Source: Thermosynechococcus sp. (GTDB lineage Bacteria; Cyanobacteriota; Cyanobacteriia; Thermosynechococcales; Thermosynechococcaceae). Taken from it: DNA of 64,000 bases. Positions 1-9,368 of this stretch are shown one piece after another. The DNA lies in NCBI RefSeq assembly GCF_025999095.1, contig NZ_AP024678.1, positions 1,333,527-1,397,526 of the forward strand, in the 5' to 3' direction. Position 1 is the first letter of the stretch. Each line of letters opens with the position of its first letter. The notes under the pieces were generated by a model. It searched no databases, was not told the origin of the DNA, and was given only the letters and a program-made list of their open reading frames with translations. A program made the translations under genes and the position numbers.

Positions 1-374
1 TCCTACGGGGCCGATTTTTACCCCGTTCCCAACAGTTTGTGGTTACCTTTGCTGAAATTAGCGATCGCACCGCCGCGGAGGCGCTCAAGGGGGCAGAAAT
101 GTTAGTCCCCGCCAGCGATCGCCCATCCCTTGCGGCGAATGAATACCACCTCATGGATCTGATTGGACTGGCGGTCTATCACCAAGGTGAGCAGGTTGGC
201 GCAGTAGTGGGCTTGGTCAATGCGGGCAACGACCTACTGGAAGTGCGGTTACTCAACCCTGCCCCAGAAGCCCGCCAATCGGTGTATATTCCCTTTGTGC
301 CAGCCATCGTCCCGGTGGTTGATCTGGCCGCCCGCAGAATTGAAATTGATCCCCCCTTAGGGCTGTTGCCCTGA
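1..374 (+). CDS. rimM: Ribosome maturation factor RimM, C-terminal part (5' end outside window)
   Basis: The reading frame is already open at the first bases of the window, so the start lies upstream; about 123 codons are visible. RimM binds ribosomal protein S19 and assists maturation of the 30S head. What is seen is the end of the N-terminal RimM domain (GRFLPRSQQF, then VTFAEISDR) followed by the PRC-barrel: the Y-H-L-x-D-L-I-G-L segment near position 145 and the terminal stretch ending in D-P-P-x-G-L-L are typical of the family. A GTG at position 39 is in frame but is internal, because homology continues upstream of it. It precedes infB on the same strand with about 200 bases between, so both translation-related genes could share a transcript. 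Confidence 0.88.
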   Translation, partial: LRGRFLPRSQQFVVTFAEISDRTAAEALKGAEMLVPASDRPSLAANEYHLMDLIGLAVYHQGEQVGAVVGLVNAGNDLLEVRLLNPAPEARQSVYIPFVPAIVPVVDLAARRIEIDPPLGLLP

Positions 375-494
375 TCAATCCCTACCAAAATCGTTAATAA
401 TAGGAATACTTGTATTTTTGTAGTCCCGACTCTTGAGATTATTGTTCAGTGAGTTGCCCCAACCCATCCCCTAAAGTCCACTAATTCCACCTTG

Positions 495-534
495 ACGGTA
501 GTCTTTACCTCAGCGATCGCGATCGCCCTACCGT
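495..534 (+). repeat. Inverted repeat around overlapping HIP1 octamers in the infB leader
   Basis: ACGGTAG at 495-501 is matched by CTACCGT at 528-534. The interval contains two overlapping HIP1 octamers (513-526, GCGATCGCGATCGC), which form their own palindrome. It sits about 40 bases before the infB start and could fold in the mRNA leader. HIP1 is the common cyanobacterial octamer found throughout this window, so the inner palindrome alone means little. No function can be assigned. Confidence 0.35.
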
Positions 535-574
535 TTGCCCCTTCATAGAGATTTCAGAGCCTTTGAGAGACAGC

Positions 575-3445
575 ATGAGTATTGGTAAAGTTCGCATCTA
601 TGACCTATCAAAAGAACTCAACCTAGATAATCGGGATTTATTGGCGATCTGTGAACAATTGGGGATTCCCTACAAAAGCCACAGCAGCACAATTTCCGAT
701 GCCGATGCCGATCGCATTCGCGACGCTGCCAAAACCTATCAACCCCATAGCGCCTCTCCCCATAAAGTTTCCAAAACACTGCCCCCTGTGAAGAAAGCCC
801 CAGCCCCCCAAAAAAACCAGCAAATTGTTGCTGTGCACACCCAAGCCCGCTCTGAGACACCAGAAGCGCCCAAGCCCCAATTACAACAGCCCCCCGCTCG
901 CCCCCAAGCACCGCAAGCGCCTAGCCGGCCTACCCCCCCTGCGGTTGCCACCAAGCCAGTGGAACCTGTGGCCCCCAAGCCCCCTACACCCCCCGCAAAA
1001 CCCGAACCGCCGCCATCACGTCCAGCGCCTACCTTAGTTCCCCCGCCGGCGCGCCCCACCAAGAAAGAGGAAAAAGTCGCTGCGGCTCCCCCGCCCCGGC
1101 GGGAGCTAAAGGACCCCCCCAAAAAAGAAAAGGGGGCGATCGCTCCCGCGAAACCCAGGAGTCAAGATCGCATTGAAATTGTCCAGCGGGCCGTTCCCCC
1201 TGCCCCCGTCAAGCCCCCAGAAATGGCGCCCAAACCAGCTTTACCAGAGCTACAACCGCCACCCAAACCCGTGCGGGCAGCAAATCCGCCAAAGCCCGTC
1301 ACCGAAACCGTTGAGGTCCTCGATGACAAGTCCGTTAGCAAAGTCATCAAAGACCGCCACCGGCACAAAGACTTTGATGATGAAGAGAACAAGCGGAAAT
1401 CCTCCCGCGTCGTCAAATTGCGCGAAGACATCATTGACGAAGAGGAAGAACTCGAACTCACCAGCCGCTTGGTGGGGGTACACCAAGTCACGGTTGATGT
1501 CAGCCAATCCCTGCAACGGCCACCCAAGCCTAAGGTTTCCCGTCCCGCCCGCCCCGTTACACCAGCGGCAAAAACTGAAAAAAGCAGCGAGAAAAAACAA
1601 TCCCGCCATCGCGATCGCCGTCAGGAAGAACCAGCGGCAGCACCCCCTCCCGATCACATTACAATTGAAGGCCCGCTGTCGGTGCAGGAATTAGCCACTT
1701 TAGTGCGTCGCCCCGAGGCAGAAATCATTAAAATTCTCTTCTTTAAGGGAATTGCCGCCACCATCAACCAGACCCTTGAGATGGAAACGATCGAACTTGT
1801 GGCCAAGGAATTGGGGATCACGGTGGCAACGGCACAGCACAAAGTCGAGGCCACAAAAGTCACTGAAATGCTGGATTCGAGTGACCTTGATCACCTAGAG
1901 CGGCGGCCGCCGGTGGTCACGATTATGGGTCACGTCGATCATGGCAAAACCACCCTCCTCGATGCCATCCGCAATGCCAAGGTTGCCCAAGGGGAAGCAG
2001 GCGGCATTACCCAACACATTGGCGCCTACCACGTGGACGTCGAACACAACGGCGAGAAACATCAGGTGGTCTTTCTCGATACCCCCGGTCACGAGGCCTT
2101 TACCGCCATGCGGGCCCGGGGGGCACGGGTCACCGACATTGCCGTTCTCGTCGTTGCTGCCGATGATGGCGTACAACCGCAAACTATTGAAGCCATTAGC
2201 CACGCCAAGGCAGCCAAGGTTCCGATCATCGTCGCCATTAATAAAATTGATAAAGAGTCTGCCCAACCGGAGCGAATCAAGCAGGAACTGACTGAATACG
2301 GTCTAGTGCCCGAAGAGTGGGGCGGCGACACGATTATGGTGCCCGTCAGTGCCCTGCAACAGCAAAATCTCGATACCCTCTTGGAGATGATCCTCCTTGT
2401 CGCCGAAGTGGAGGATCTCTACGCCAATCCCAATCGCCCCGCCAAGGGCACCGTCATTGAAGCCCACTTGGATCGGGCACGGGGACCAGTGGCCACATTG
2501 CTGGTACAAAACGGTACACTGCGGGTCGGCGATATTCTGGTGGCGGGTGCCTGTTTTGGTCGGGTTCGCGCCATGATTGACGATCGCGGGCAACGTGTCG
2601 AGGCAGCAACCCCCTCCTTTGCCGTCGAAGTCTTGGGGCTATCAGATGTCCCGGCGGCGGGAGATGAATTTGAAGTCCTCAGCGATGAAAAAGCTGCCCG
2701 TGCCCTTGCAGAGGAGCGAGCCGCTGCCCAACGCCAATCCCGCCTTGCCCAGGCTGCCGCGGCCCGGCGGGTCTCCCTCACCTCCCTGTCTAGTCAAGCC
2801 CGCGAAGGGGAACTCAAGGAACTCAATCTCATTCTCAAGGCTGACGTTCAGGGTTCGGTCGAGGCGATTTTGACGGCCCTCAACCAACTGCCCCAAGATC
2901 AAGTGCAGTTGCGGGTTTTGTTGGCGGCCCCTGGCGAAATTACCGAAACCGATGTTGACCTTGCCGCCGCCAGTAGTGCCGTCATCATTGGCTTTAATAC
3001 TACCCTCGCTTCAGGAGCACGCCAAGCGGCGGAGCAGCACAACGTGGATATCCGCGAATACAACATCATCTATAAGCTCCTTGATGATATTCAAGGGGCA
3101 ATGGAGGGGATGCTGGAACCCGAACTGGTGGAGGAAGAACTGGGTCAAGCAGAAGTGCGAGCTATCTTCCCCCTCAGCAAAGGAGTGGTGGCCGGCTGTT
3201 ATGTCCTCAATGGCAAGCTGGTGCGCAACTGCAGAGTACGGGTGCTGCGCCAGCAAAACACCATTCACACGGGCATTTTGAGTTCCCTCAAACGCATGAA
3301 GGACGATGTTCGCGAAGTTGCGGCTGGCTACGAGTGTGGTGTACGCTTGGATGATTTCCAACAATGGCAAGTAGGAGATATTATTTACGCCTTCCAAACG
3401 GTGACAAAACGCCGTAATCTTGGCAGTGGTGGTGATAGAAACTAA
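575..3445 (+). CDS. infB: Translation initiation factor IF-2
   Basis: IF-2 is the GTPase that brings fMet-tRNA to the 30S subunit and promotes subunit joining. The ATG at 575 gives 956 residues beginning [16 protein letters not shown], the usual IF2_N start; the frame also reads from a TTG at 563, but the ATG fits the family better. Domains in order: IF2_N (1 to about 55), a long Pro/Lys/Ala-rich linker (about 70-300), a second IF2_N-like domain (about 365-420), the G domain with GHVDHGKTT near residue 451, DTPGHEAF and NKID, then domains II-IV. The length and proline-rich linker are normal for cyanobacteria. The linker is compositionally extreme (CCC codons), which explains several long shadow frames on both strands. 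It follows rimM. Confidence 0.97.
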   Translation: MSIGKVRIYDLSKELNLDNRDLLAICEQLGIPYKSHSSTISDADADRIRDAAKTYQPHSASPHKVSKTLPPVKKAPAPQKNQQIVAVHTQARSETPEAPKPQLQQPPARPQAPQAPSRPTPPAVATKPVEPVAPKPPTPPAKPEPPPSRPAPTLVPPPARPTKKEEKVAAAPPPRRELKDPPKKEKGAIAPAKPRSQDRIEIVQRAVPPAPVKPPEMAPKPALPELQPPPKPVRAANPPKPVTETVEVLDDKSVSKVIKDRHRHKDFDDEENKRKSSRVVKLREDIIDEEEELELTSRLVGVHQVTVDVSQSLQRPPKPKVSRPARPVTPAAKTEKSSEKKQSRHRDRRQEEPAAAPPPDHITIEGPLSVQELATLVRRPEAEIIKILFFKGIAATINQTLEMETIELVAKELGITVATAQHKVEATKVTEMLDSSDLDHLERRPPVVTIMGHVDHGKTTLLDAIRNAKVAQGEAGGITQHIGAYHVDVEHNGEKHQVVFLDTPGHEAFTAMRARGARVTDIAVLVVAADDGVQPQTIEAISHAKAAKVPIIVAINKIDKESAQPERIKQELTEYGLVPEEWGGDTIMVPVSALQQQNLDTLLEMILLVAEVEDLYANPNRPAKGTVIEAHLDRARGPVATLLVQNGTLRVGDILVAGACFGRVRAMIDDRGQRVEAATPSFAVEVLGLSDVPAAGDEFEVLSDEKAARALAEERAAAQRQSRLAQAAAARRVSLTSLSSQAREGELKELNLILKADVQGSVEAILTALNQLPQDQVQLRVLLAAPGEITETDVDLAAASSAVIIGFNTTLASGARQAAEQHNVDIREYNIIYKLLDDIQGAMEGMLEPELVEEELGQAEVRAIFPLSKGVVAGCYVLNGKLVRNCRVRVLRQQNTIHTGILSSLKRMKDDVREVAAGYECGVRLDDFQQWQVGDIIYAFQTVTKRRNLGSGGDRN

Positions 3446-3512
3446 ACTGGAGCAGCGTTGATCCGATACAATAACCCTGAATTCATGCTCAGCCTGATGC
3501 AAGGACAGCACT

Positions 3513-4433
3513 ATGCAGTTGCGCCGCCGCACCTTTTTGCGTTGTGTAGCGCAGGGAATGGGCGCGATCGCCATCGCTACAGGCAACAAAGCCCTCCTCA
3601 CGGCCTGTGCCGGCAATATCAGCTCAACCCCTGAAACCTCAACTACGGGCACCGTCTCCAATAATGGTCTCCTCAACCCCGGTACATTAGCTTGGGGCGC
3701 AGACGACATTGACGGTGCTCCCTACGTTTTTTACGATCCTGTTCAGCGGAGCAAACTCGTTGGTTTTGAGGTGGACATTGCTGAGGCGATCGCTCGCTTG
3801 ATGGGGGTGAGGTCGGTTTTTGTTGCCTGTGACTATGGTCAACTCTTTGCTAGCCTTGCCGCCAATCGCTTTGACATGATTCTCAACGGTTGGGAAGTCA
3901 CTGCCGAGCGCCAGCGCATCCAACTGTTTTCCCAGCCCTACTATCGCTATGGTCAGCAGATTGTAGTTCGAGCAGCCGATACCCGTTTTCAACAATACAC
4001 CGCCACCGGTGAAGTCACCCTTGCCAATCTGGCTGGCATGACCGTTGGCACCGGCGTCGGCTACAAAGCCCAAGTCTTGCTTGAGGAGGCCCCCAATATT
4101 CAAACCCGCACCTATCGGAGCGCCCTAGACTGTTTTGATCAGCTTGCTCAAGGACGACTGGATGCTCTACTGATCGACTTCCCACTGGTGGCCTACTATG
4201 TGTTGGGGGTAGGCCCTGGGGCGACGCCCAATCCCGACTTGCGTCCAATTGGCGCCCCCATCTTTTTGGATAACTATGTGATTGCGTTTAATGCCAATAG
4301 TCCCAAAGCAGCAACCCTCCAAGCAGAAGTCAACCAAGCCCTCGACATCCTCAAAAAAGACGGTACATTACGGCGCATCTATGAAAGCTGGCACCTATGG
4401 AATGACCAACAGGCGCAAATCGGCATTGTTTAA
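3513..4433 (+). CDS. Exported solute-binding lipoprotein, amino-acid ABC type (family 3)
   Basis: A 306-residue predicted extracytoplasmic binding protein. The N-terminus has a twin-arginine-like motif (RRRTFLR), a hydrophobic stretch and a lipobox-like L-T-A-C near residue 32, so export by Tat followed by lipidation is likely. The mature part has the hallmarks of family-3 binding proteins: GFEVDIAEAIA, then FDMILNGWEVTAERQ (usually MI-x-G-x-T-x-T-x-E-R), a second lobe beginning around LANLAGMTVGTGVGYKA, and a C-terminal L-K-K-D-G-T-L-R-R-I-Y-x-S-W. Members usually bind polar amino acids or related compounds; the ligand cannot be read from sequence. No permease or ATPase gene lies nearby, so partners must be elsewhere. 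egtD follows after about 117 bases, a neighbourhood that may be coincidental. Confidence 0.85.
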   Translation: MQLRRRTFLRCVAQGMGAIAIATGNKALLTACAGNISSTPETSTTGTVSNNGLLNPGTLAWGADDIDGAPYVFYDPVQRSKLVGFEVDIAEAIARLMGVRSVFVACDYGQLFASLAANRFDMILNGWEVTAERQRIQLFSQPYYRYGQQIVVRAADTRFQQYTATGEVTLANLAGMTVGTGVGYKAQVLLEEAPNIQTRTYRSALDCFDQLAQGRLDALLIDFPLVAYYVLGVGPGATPNPDLRPIGAPIFLDNYVIAFNANSPKAATLQAEVNQALDILKKDGTLRRIYESWHLWNDQQAQIGIV

Positions 4434-4509
4434 GGGATGAGGGCAATACTTGCGGATGAGTGGGCCCACTGGGTGGTGAAGGCGAGCCTCAAAGCAGCGG
4501 CTAGAGACT

Positions 4510-4535
4510 AGAATAGTCTAAGACTTAGACATTCT
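4510..4535. promoter_or_regulatory. Palindromic operator-like site upstream of egtD
   Basis: GTCTAAG-A-CTTAGAC at 4516-4530 is a perfect 7+1+7 inverted repeat. It is extended outward by AGAAT (4510-4514) and ATTCT (4531-4535) with one extra base on the left. A one-base centre cannot make a hairpin loop, so a site for a dimeric DNA-binding protein is more likely than a terminator. A -10-like TAGAAT (4509-4514) overlaps the left arm, which would put the transcription start inside the palindrome, about 30 bases before the egtD GTG. I see no good -35 match. The sequence does not match the NtcA, LexA or Fur consensus as I know them. Confidence 0.5.
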
Positions 4536-4550
4536 GGAGCCGCTCTTTCT

Positions 4551-5522
4551 GTGAGCGATCGCCTACACCTGACCCACTTAGTCAGTCTCACCACAGAACA
4601 GGACGGCCAAGATGTCATCCGGGGTCTGACTCAGAAACCCAAGTCGCTTCCCTCCTACTATTTCTACGATGCTGCGGGATCGCGCCTTTTTGAACAAATC
4701 TGCGGGTTGCCGGAATACTACCCTACTCGTACAGAATTGGGCATTTTAGAGACCGCCGCCGGGGCGATCGCCCAACTCACGGGCCCCTGTGAACTTGTGG
4801 AACTGGGCAGCGGTAGCGATCGCAAGATTCGTCTCCTTCTGTCGGCCTATGCTCAAAGGCAGCCCCACCTTTATTACCGTCCCATTGATGTCAGCGGCTC
4901 GATCCTCAAAACCAGCGCCACGGCGCTTCTTGCTGATTATCCCCAGCTGAGTATTTATGGCCTTGTCGGCACCTATCAAGTAGGCTTAGAGCACCTACCC
5001 CCGCCCTTAGCACCCCGCCGTTTACTCTGCTTTCTCGGTAGTACCATTGGCAATCTCTCCCCCAGCGAATGTCAGGCCCTCTTTCAACAGATACGTCGAG
5101 TTCTTCGGGAAGGGGATTATTTGCTGCTGGGCGTGGATCTCATCAAAGACCCGAGCATTTTGCTTCCTGCTTACAACGATGCCCAAGGGGTGACGGCTGC
5201 TTTCAACCGCAATATCCTACATCACCTTAACTGGCGCTTTCAAGGAAATTTTCAGCCCGCAGCCTTTGCCCATCGCGCCATCTATAACCCGATTGCCCAA
5301 CAAATTGAAATGTATCTGGATTCACAACAGAGGCAAACCGTTACCTTAGCTGCCCTCGATGTTCAGTGCACTTTTGCTGCCGGTGAACCGATTCTCACCG
5401 AAATTTCCCGCAAGTTTGACCTTACGGCCCTTAGGGAAGCATTAACCACCGCCGGATTTCGATGGGTCACTGCCTTTACTGATCCTCAGCAGTGGTTTGC
5501 CCTCTGCCTGTGCCAAGGGTAG
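4551..5522 (+). CDS. egtD: L-histidine N-alpha-methyltransferase (EgtD family)
   Basis: EgtD uses three S-adenosylmethionine molecules to trimethylate histidine to hercynine, the first step of ergothioneine synthesis. The 323-residue length is typical. Recognisable segments are K-S-L-P-S-Y-Y-F-Y-D-x-x-G-S-x-L-F-E, the LPEYYPTRTE motif near residue 55, the SAM-binding ELGSGSDRKIRLLL near residue 85, PIDVSG, and CFLGSTIGNLSP near residue 160. The GTG at 4551 is the start that keeps the full N-terminus. No egtB-type sulfoxide synthase is adjacent, so the rest of the pathway must be elsewhere, or the enzyme acts on a related substrate. A palindrome directly upstream may control it. Confidence 0.88.
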   Translation: MSDRLHLTHLVSLTTEQDGQDVIRGLTQKPKSLPSYYFYDAAGSRLFEQICGLPEYYPTRTELGILETAAGAIAQLTGPCELVELGSGSDRKIRLLLSAYAQRQPHLYYRPIDVSGSILKTSATALLADYPQLSIYGLVGTYQVGLEHLPPPLAPRRLLCFLGSTIGNLSPSECQALFQQIRRVLREGDYLLLGVDLIKDPSILLPAYNDAQGVTAAFNRNILHHLNWRFQGNFQPAAFAHRAIYNPIAQQIEMYLDSQQRQTVTLAALDVQCTFAAGEPILTEISRKFDLTALREALTTAGFRWVTAFTDPQQWFALCLCQG

Positions 5523-5593
5523 AGCGAAGGCTCTAAGAATAGGTTAGAATCAGGGAGAAAAGCGGCGTTGATAGCTCAGCGTGGAAGGATCCT

Positions 5594-6190
5594 ATGCCCA
5601 TCGGAGTACCCAAAGTCCCCTACCGGATGCCCGGTGAACCCTACACCCAGTGGATTGACATCTATAACCGTCTCTATCGCGAGCGGATTATTTTCCTGGG
5701 TAAAGAAGTGGATGATGAGATTGCCAACCAAATTGTGGCGGTGATGCTCTACCTTGACTCCGAAGATCCGGGCAAAGACATCATGCTCTACATCAACTCC
5801 CCGGGTGGCTCCGTCACTGCTGGTATGGCAATTTACGACACGATGCAACATATTAAATCCGATGTCGTCACTATCTGTGTAGGTCTGGCTGCCTCGATGG
5901 GGTCTTTCCTCCTTGCAGCTGGTACCAAAGGCAAGCGGTTGGCACTCCCCCACTCCCGCATCATGATTCACCAGCCCTCTGGTGGCACCCGTGGCCAAGC
6001 AACGGATATCGAAATCGAAGCTCGCGAAATTTTACGGGTACGACGGCAACTCAATGAGCTCTATGCCTACCATACGGGTCAGCCCCTGGAAAAAATTGAG
6101 CGGGATATGGATCGCGACTTCTTCATGTCCGCTGAGGAGGCAAAAAACTACGGCCTGATTGATCGGGTGATTGAAGAGCGTGCTAACTAG
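5594..6190 (+). CDS. clpP: ATP-dependent Clp protease proteolytic subunit ClpP
   Basis: This is a 198-residue serine peptidase subunit of the barrel-shaped Clp protease. The catalytic triad is readable: Ser at about 101 in GLAASMGSF, His at about 126 in HSRIMIHQP, and Asp at about 175 in [15 protein letters not shown] just upstream of the ATG is a good ribosome binding site. Cyanobacteria carry several ClpP paralogues and the catalytically impaired ClpR. Here the Ser is intact, so it is a ClpP. The N-terminus [12 protein letters not shown] resembles the ClpP2/ClpP3 type rather than ClpP1, and no clpX or clpR lies next to it; I lean to a ClpP3-like protein without certainty. The ClpS adaptor is encoded at 18.1 kb. 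Confidence 0.95.
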   Translation: MPIGVPKVPYRMPGEPYTQWIDIYNRLYRERIIFLGKEVDDEIANQIVAVMLYLDSEDPGKDIMLYINSPGGSVTAGMAIYDTMQHIKSDVVTICVGLAASMGSFLLAAGTKGKRLALPHSRIMIHQPSGGTRGQATDIEIEAREILRVRRQLNELYAYHTGQPLEKIERDMDRDFFMSAEEAKNYGLIDRVIEERAN

Positions 6191-6236
6191 TCTGCCCAAA
6201 GGGGTTATCTAAGACGTTATTGAGGTATTGAGGCTT

Positions 6237-6671
6237 ATGATGTTGCGATCGCCGAAGCGTGCCATTGACATTGGCCTATCGCTGGGCAGTCTCCCTCTTC
6301 TTTTGGGTACCCTGATTGCGATGGCAACAGCTCAGCCAGTGCGTGCCCAGGGTGCTAGTCTGCTGCCGCCAGAGATGATGAAAACCACAGTTGAGCAGAT
6401 GAGTGATGCCCTTGCAAAATACGTATCAGGGGCTAGTTGCGCCGATATTGCCCAGTTGATCCAAATGCTTCCCACCAATAGCAGCAATCCAGCGCCTGAT
6501 CCTAGCTCGATTATTGGTGCGCTCATGCTCTCAATTAAGAACAGCCCTGAGCTTCAATTCATCATTGCCTCGCGGGTAGGACCTCCCTTGATTAGTAAAA
6601 CCATGGAATGCAACATGATTTCCCCCGACCTCCTACTGAAGGTGATGAGTCAATCCCCCTCTACACCCTAA
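6237..6671 (+). CDS. Small exported protein of unknown function
   Basis: I do not recognise a family. From the ATG at 6237 the product is 144 residues; a TTG at 6228 is also in frame. The N-terminus has basic residues (RSPKR), a hydrophobic stretch and a V-R-A-Q-style cleavage site near residue 38, indicating Sec export to the periplasm or thylakoid lumen. The mature part is helical in character, with two cysteines (SGASCADIAQ and TMECNMISP) that could form a disulfide. It ends 10 bases before the Tic20-like gene, so the two are probably co-transcribed. Codon use and HIP1 content look native. Confidence 0.7.
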   Translation: MMLRSPKRAIDIGLSLGSLPLLLGTLIAMATAQPVRAQGASLLPPEMMKTTVEQMSDALAKYVSGASCADIAQLIQMLPTNSSNPAPDPSSIIGALMLSIKNSPELQFIIASRVGPPLISKTMECNMISPDLLLKVMSQSPSTP

Positions 6672-6681
6672 GGAGCAGTCT

Positions 6682-7155
6682 ATGAGTTGGCGTGCCACCA
6701 CCACTGTGCCGGATCGTATCTTTGCCAGTTTAGCCTATCTACTACCCCTTTTCTACGTCATGCCCTTTGGCGGCTTTTTATTTGAGCTATTTCCGCCGCT
6801 GCAAGCATTAGTCTTGGTGGTACTGCCCGTTGCCTTAATCTACTCAATTCCCTTTGCGGGGCTACTCGTTTTTATGCTTCTGTACCTGCTGGTGGTACGC
6901 AACAACCGTGTGAGTCTCTTTATTCGCTACAACACAATGCAAGCACTGTTGATGGGGATTGTGCTGTTTATTGCCCAACTGCTAATAGAACTCCTTGTCC
7001 GCATTGCTAGTTTTGACCTGTTAATTAAGGTGCTCTTCAACTTTATCTTTATGGCCACAGTGATTGGCGTTGTCTATGGGGTGGTGCAGTCTGTGCGCGG
7101 CATCTATGCCGAAATTCCCACACTCTCAGATGCCACAAAAAGCCAAGTGTTTTAG
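6682..7155 (+). CDS. Tic20-like integral membrane protein (Ycf60 family)
   Basis: The product has 157 residues and about four hydrophobic segments. It matches the Tic20/Ycf60 pattern: a short cytoplasmic start with D-R-x-x-A-x-L-A-Y-L-L-P-L, a conserved R-Y-N-T-M-Q-A-L between membrane segments, and a terminal segment with V-x-G-V-V-Q-S-x-R-G. In chloroplasts Tic20 is a core component of the inner-envelope import translocon. The role of the cyanobacterial protein is not settled; a membrane transport or assembly function is inferred. AAGGAG upstream of the ATG is a convincing ribosome binding site. It follows the small exported protein by 10 bases and precedes psbI. Confidence 0.85.
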   Translation: MSWRATTTVPDRIFASLAYLLPLFYVMPFGGFLFELFPPLQALVLVVLPVALIYSIPFAGLLVFMLLYLLVVRNNRVSLFIRYNTMQALLMGIVLFIAQLLIELLVRIASFDLLIKVLFNFIFMATVIGVVYGVVQSVRGIYAEIPTLSDATKSQVF

Positions 7156-7218
7156 GGGATGCGAGGAAGTCCCTCATCCCGTATGATCAGAAGTTGACGC
7201 TACGAAAAACACAACATC

Positions 7219-7335
7219 ATGGAAACACTCAAAATTACCGTTTATATCGTTGTCACCTTCTTTGTACTGCTGTTTGTTTTCGGGTTCCTCTCGGGTGACC
7301 CAGCGCGTAACCCCAAGCGTAAGGATCTCGAGTAA
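7219..7335 (+). CDS. psbI: Photosystem II reaction centre protein I (PsbI)
   Basis: This short gene encodes 38 residues, beginning [12 protein letters not shown] and ending [12 protein letters not shown]. It is a single-pass low-molecular-mass subunit next to D1 and CP43 in the photosystem II core, where it helps stabilise the reaction centre and dimer. One hydrophobic helix spans residues 5-25, followed by the conserved F-L-S-G-D-P-x-R-N-P tail. The sequence agrees with the PsbI of Thermosynechococcus photosystem II as I remember it, a strong clue to the organism. A hairpin-forming GGGATG/CATCCC pair (7156-7161, 7175-7180) and a TATGAT (7182-7187) lie just upstream, compatible with its own promoter. 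No other psb gene is adjacent. Confidence 0.97.
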
Positions 7336-7400
7336 TCCTCGCCAAAGGGGGCAGGCATCGGGTAACCTAACCAGGCAGTGGTCGTGAGGAAGTTTGACCG

Positions 7401-9356
7401 TTGTTGTTCTTACCCCTTTTTGCTAGTCTGCCCCCCCCTACACCACCCGCAGAATTGACGGCGGTTAGCGGCGCCTCACAAGCAGATCTACTTGGAACAA
7501 CGGTAGTCCCTGATCTAAGCAATACAACACCGATCAGCCCTGAGCCAACACCTGATTTTACAGCCCCCCTTCGCCTTGGGCAGGCAAATGCTGCAACCTC
7601 GGTTGTCCGTGATCAACCCTTAGAGGTGACAGCCGATCGCCAGGAGTTTGACCTGATGCGGCGGTTGTTTAATGCCATTGGCAATGTTTTGCTGCGATTC
7701 AAGGAAGCCGAACTCACCGCTGATCGCATTCAAACCGATATTGACGCCCAAATTCTGGTGGCAGAAGGGAATGTGACAATCACGCGCGGTGATCAGGTCC
7801 TACAGGGCGATCGCTTGGAGTACAACCTCAGACTGGATCAAGGCTCTCTCACCAATGCCCGCGGGGTGGTCAACACCGCCACAGTGGATCAAGATCTGAA
7901 TCTAACGCGTTCCCCTGATCCGCCGGCCCCTGGGCCACTTCCCGGCTTCAGCGCCCAGAATCCAACTCTTCAAGCAGAAGCGACGGAGACCTTCGATCGC
8001 CTGCGCTTTGAGGCGGATCGCCTGGAGTTTGATGGTCGCCGCTGGTTTGCCACTAATCTACGGATCACCAATGACCCCTTTAGTCCGCCAGAACTGGAAG
8101 CACGGGCACAGCAGGCCATAGCCGAGCCCCTCACCGCCGATGAAACCCTACTGCAGGTACAACGAGGCAGGGTTGTTTTTGACCAGCGCCTAGCTTTACC
8201 CATTGTCCTGCGGCAATTTGTTGTGGGTCGTCCCTATGAGATTCTGCCCTTTGAGTTTGGCTATGATGAGCGAGACCGAGGCGGCCTGTTCCTTGTCTAT
8301 CGTTACAGAGCCATTAATACCCCCAATACTCAAGTCACTTTCCTGCCCTCCATTTACTTAGAGCGCATCATTAGCAACGACTTTAACTTCTTTGATGCCA
8401 ACAGTTATGGGGGGGCAATTGAATTGGGCCACCGGTTTACCCCCCAAACCCGCCTACGGGGCTACGGTTTCCTGAACACCTTAGACCCCAGTGATTGGCC
8501 ACGTACCTCACGGGCAGGAATAGACCTGTTCCACAATTTTGATGCGCGAAACCTGCTGACCGTGTCTGCCATTTACCGCCAGCGCGTCTTTAATCGTTCC
8601 CTAGGGGAGCAGGAGATTAGCAGTAGCTTTGGGGGGACGTTCAGTGGCACGCGTCTTCCCTTCTCAAGCCAAAATTTAACGTTTAGCTATCTGCTGGGAG
8701 GGCAATACGTCACGGCCGCCAGCGATGATCCATCTTTGCCCCCGCAGCCCAGCCTAGGCCGTCTTCAAGCTGCCGCAAGTCTAAACTGGGCGATGCCCAT
8801 TTGGCGGGGCACTCCCCTACCGCCAACACAAACCCAAGGCCTGCGCTATAGCCCGCGTCCCGTACAACCCTTCCTACAGTTCTACAGTCAGTTGGGCGGT
8901 GTAGCTAACTACTATACCAATGGCAGTACTCAACCTGCATTAGTGGCAGGGGCAGGTTTTCGGGGTCAAGTGGGGCATTTTTCTCGTAATTGGTTTGACT
9001 ACACCAGTTTTGATGTGGGGTTCACGCAGACATTGAGTCAGCCCTCCTCCCCTTTTCTCTTTGATCGCGTTACTGACTTTAGTGTGCTCAATCTGGGATT
9101 GTTGCAGCAGATTTACGGTCCCCTGCGGGCGGGTGCCCAAATGCAGATCAATGTGGATACTGGCACAGTTTTTGATACCGACATTATTGTGGAATATAGC
9201 CGTCGCACCTACGGGGTGGTGTTTCGCTATAACCTGGATCGCCAGTTGGCGACGATTCTTCTGCGCATTAATGGTTTTAACTGGCGCGGCAATGCCGATC
9301 CCTTTTCCAGTCCTGGCCTGGGTACGGCCACCGATGGTGTGATTCGCTCCAATTAG
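7401..9356 (+). CDS. LptD/OstA-like outer-membrane LPS-assembly protein (DUF3769 type)
   Basis: A 651-residue predicted outer-membrane beta-barrel protein. After a short hydrophobic start there is a periplasmic OstA-like jellyroll (about residues 70-140) with V-T-A-D-x-Q-E-F-D, A-D-x-I-Q-T-D and A-E-G-N-V-T-I-T-R-G-D-Q-x-L-x-G-D-R-L-E-Y. The remainder, from about 270, is rich in alternating aromatic strands and should form the barrel. By family it is the cyanobacterial counterpart of LptD, which inserts lipopolysaccharide into the outer leaflet. The start is a TTG at 7401 directly after an in-frame TGA at 7395, preceded by GAGGAAG; the signal peptide is therefore unusually short. Its stop overlaps the ribosome binding site of pgl. 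Confidence 0.78.
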   Translation: MLFLPLFASLPPPTPPAELTAVSGASQADLLGTTVVPDLSNTTPISPEPTPDFTAPLRLGQANAATSVVRDQPLEVTADRQEFDLMRRLFNAIGNVLLRFKEAELTADRIQTDIDAQILVAEGNVTITRGDQVLQGDRLEYNLRLDQGSLTNARGVVNTATVDQDLNLTRSPDPPAPGPLPGFSAQNPTLQAEATETFDRLRFEADRLEFDGRRWFATNLRITNDPFSPPELEARAQQAIAEPLTADETLLQVQRGRVVFDQRLALPIVLRQFVVGRPYEILPFEFGYDERDRGGLFLVYRYRAINTPNTQVTFLPSIYLERIISNDFNFFDANSYGGAIELGHRFTPQTRLRGYGFLNTLDPSDWPRTSRAGIDLFHNFDARNLLTVSAIYRQRVFNRSLGEQEISSSFGGTFSGTRLPFSSQNLTFSYLLGGQYVTAASDDPSLPPQPSLGRLQAAASLNWAMPIWRGTPLPPTQTQGLRYSPRPVQPFLQFYSQLGGVANYYTNGSTQPALVAGAGFRGQVGHFSRNWFDYTSFDVGFTQTLSQPSSPFLFDRVTDFSVLNLGLLQQIYGPLRAGAQMQINVDTGTVFDTDIIVEYSRRTYGVVFRYNLDRQLATILLRINGFNWRGNADPFSSPGLGTATDGVIRSN

Positions 9357-9368
9357 GAGGATGCCCCG

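Noticed and set aside
513..526. HIP1 octamers as a regulatory site
   Set aside because: GCGATCGC is spread throughout the window, within and between genes, as in most cyanobacterial genomes, so single sites carry no local meaning.
3011..3709. Minus-strand open frame of 232 codons across the infB end
   Set aside because: Opposite two well-supported genes, no family resemblance and no ribosome binding site.
7156..7180. Intrinsic terminator before psbI
   Set aside because: GGGATG/CATCCC can pair but no T-run follows, so it is mentioned only as a hairpin.
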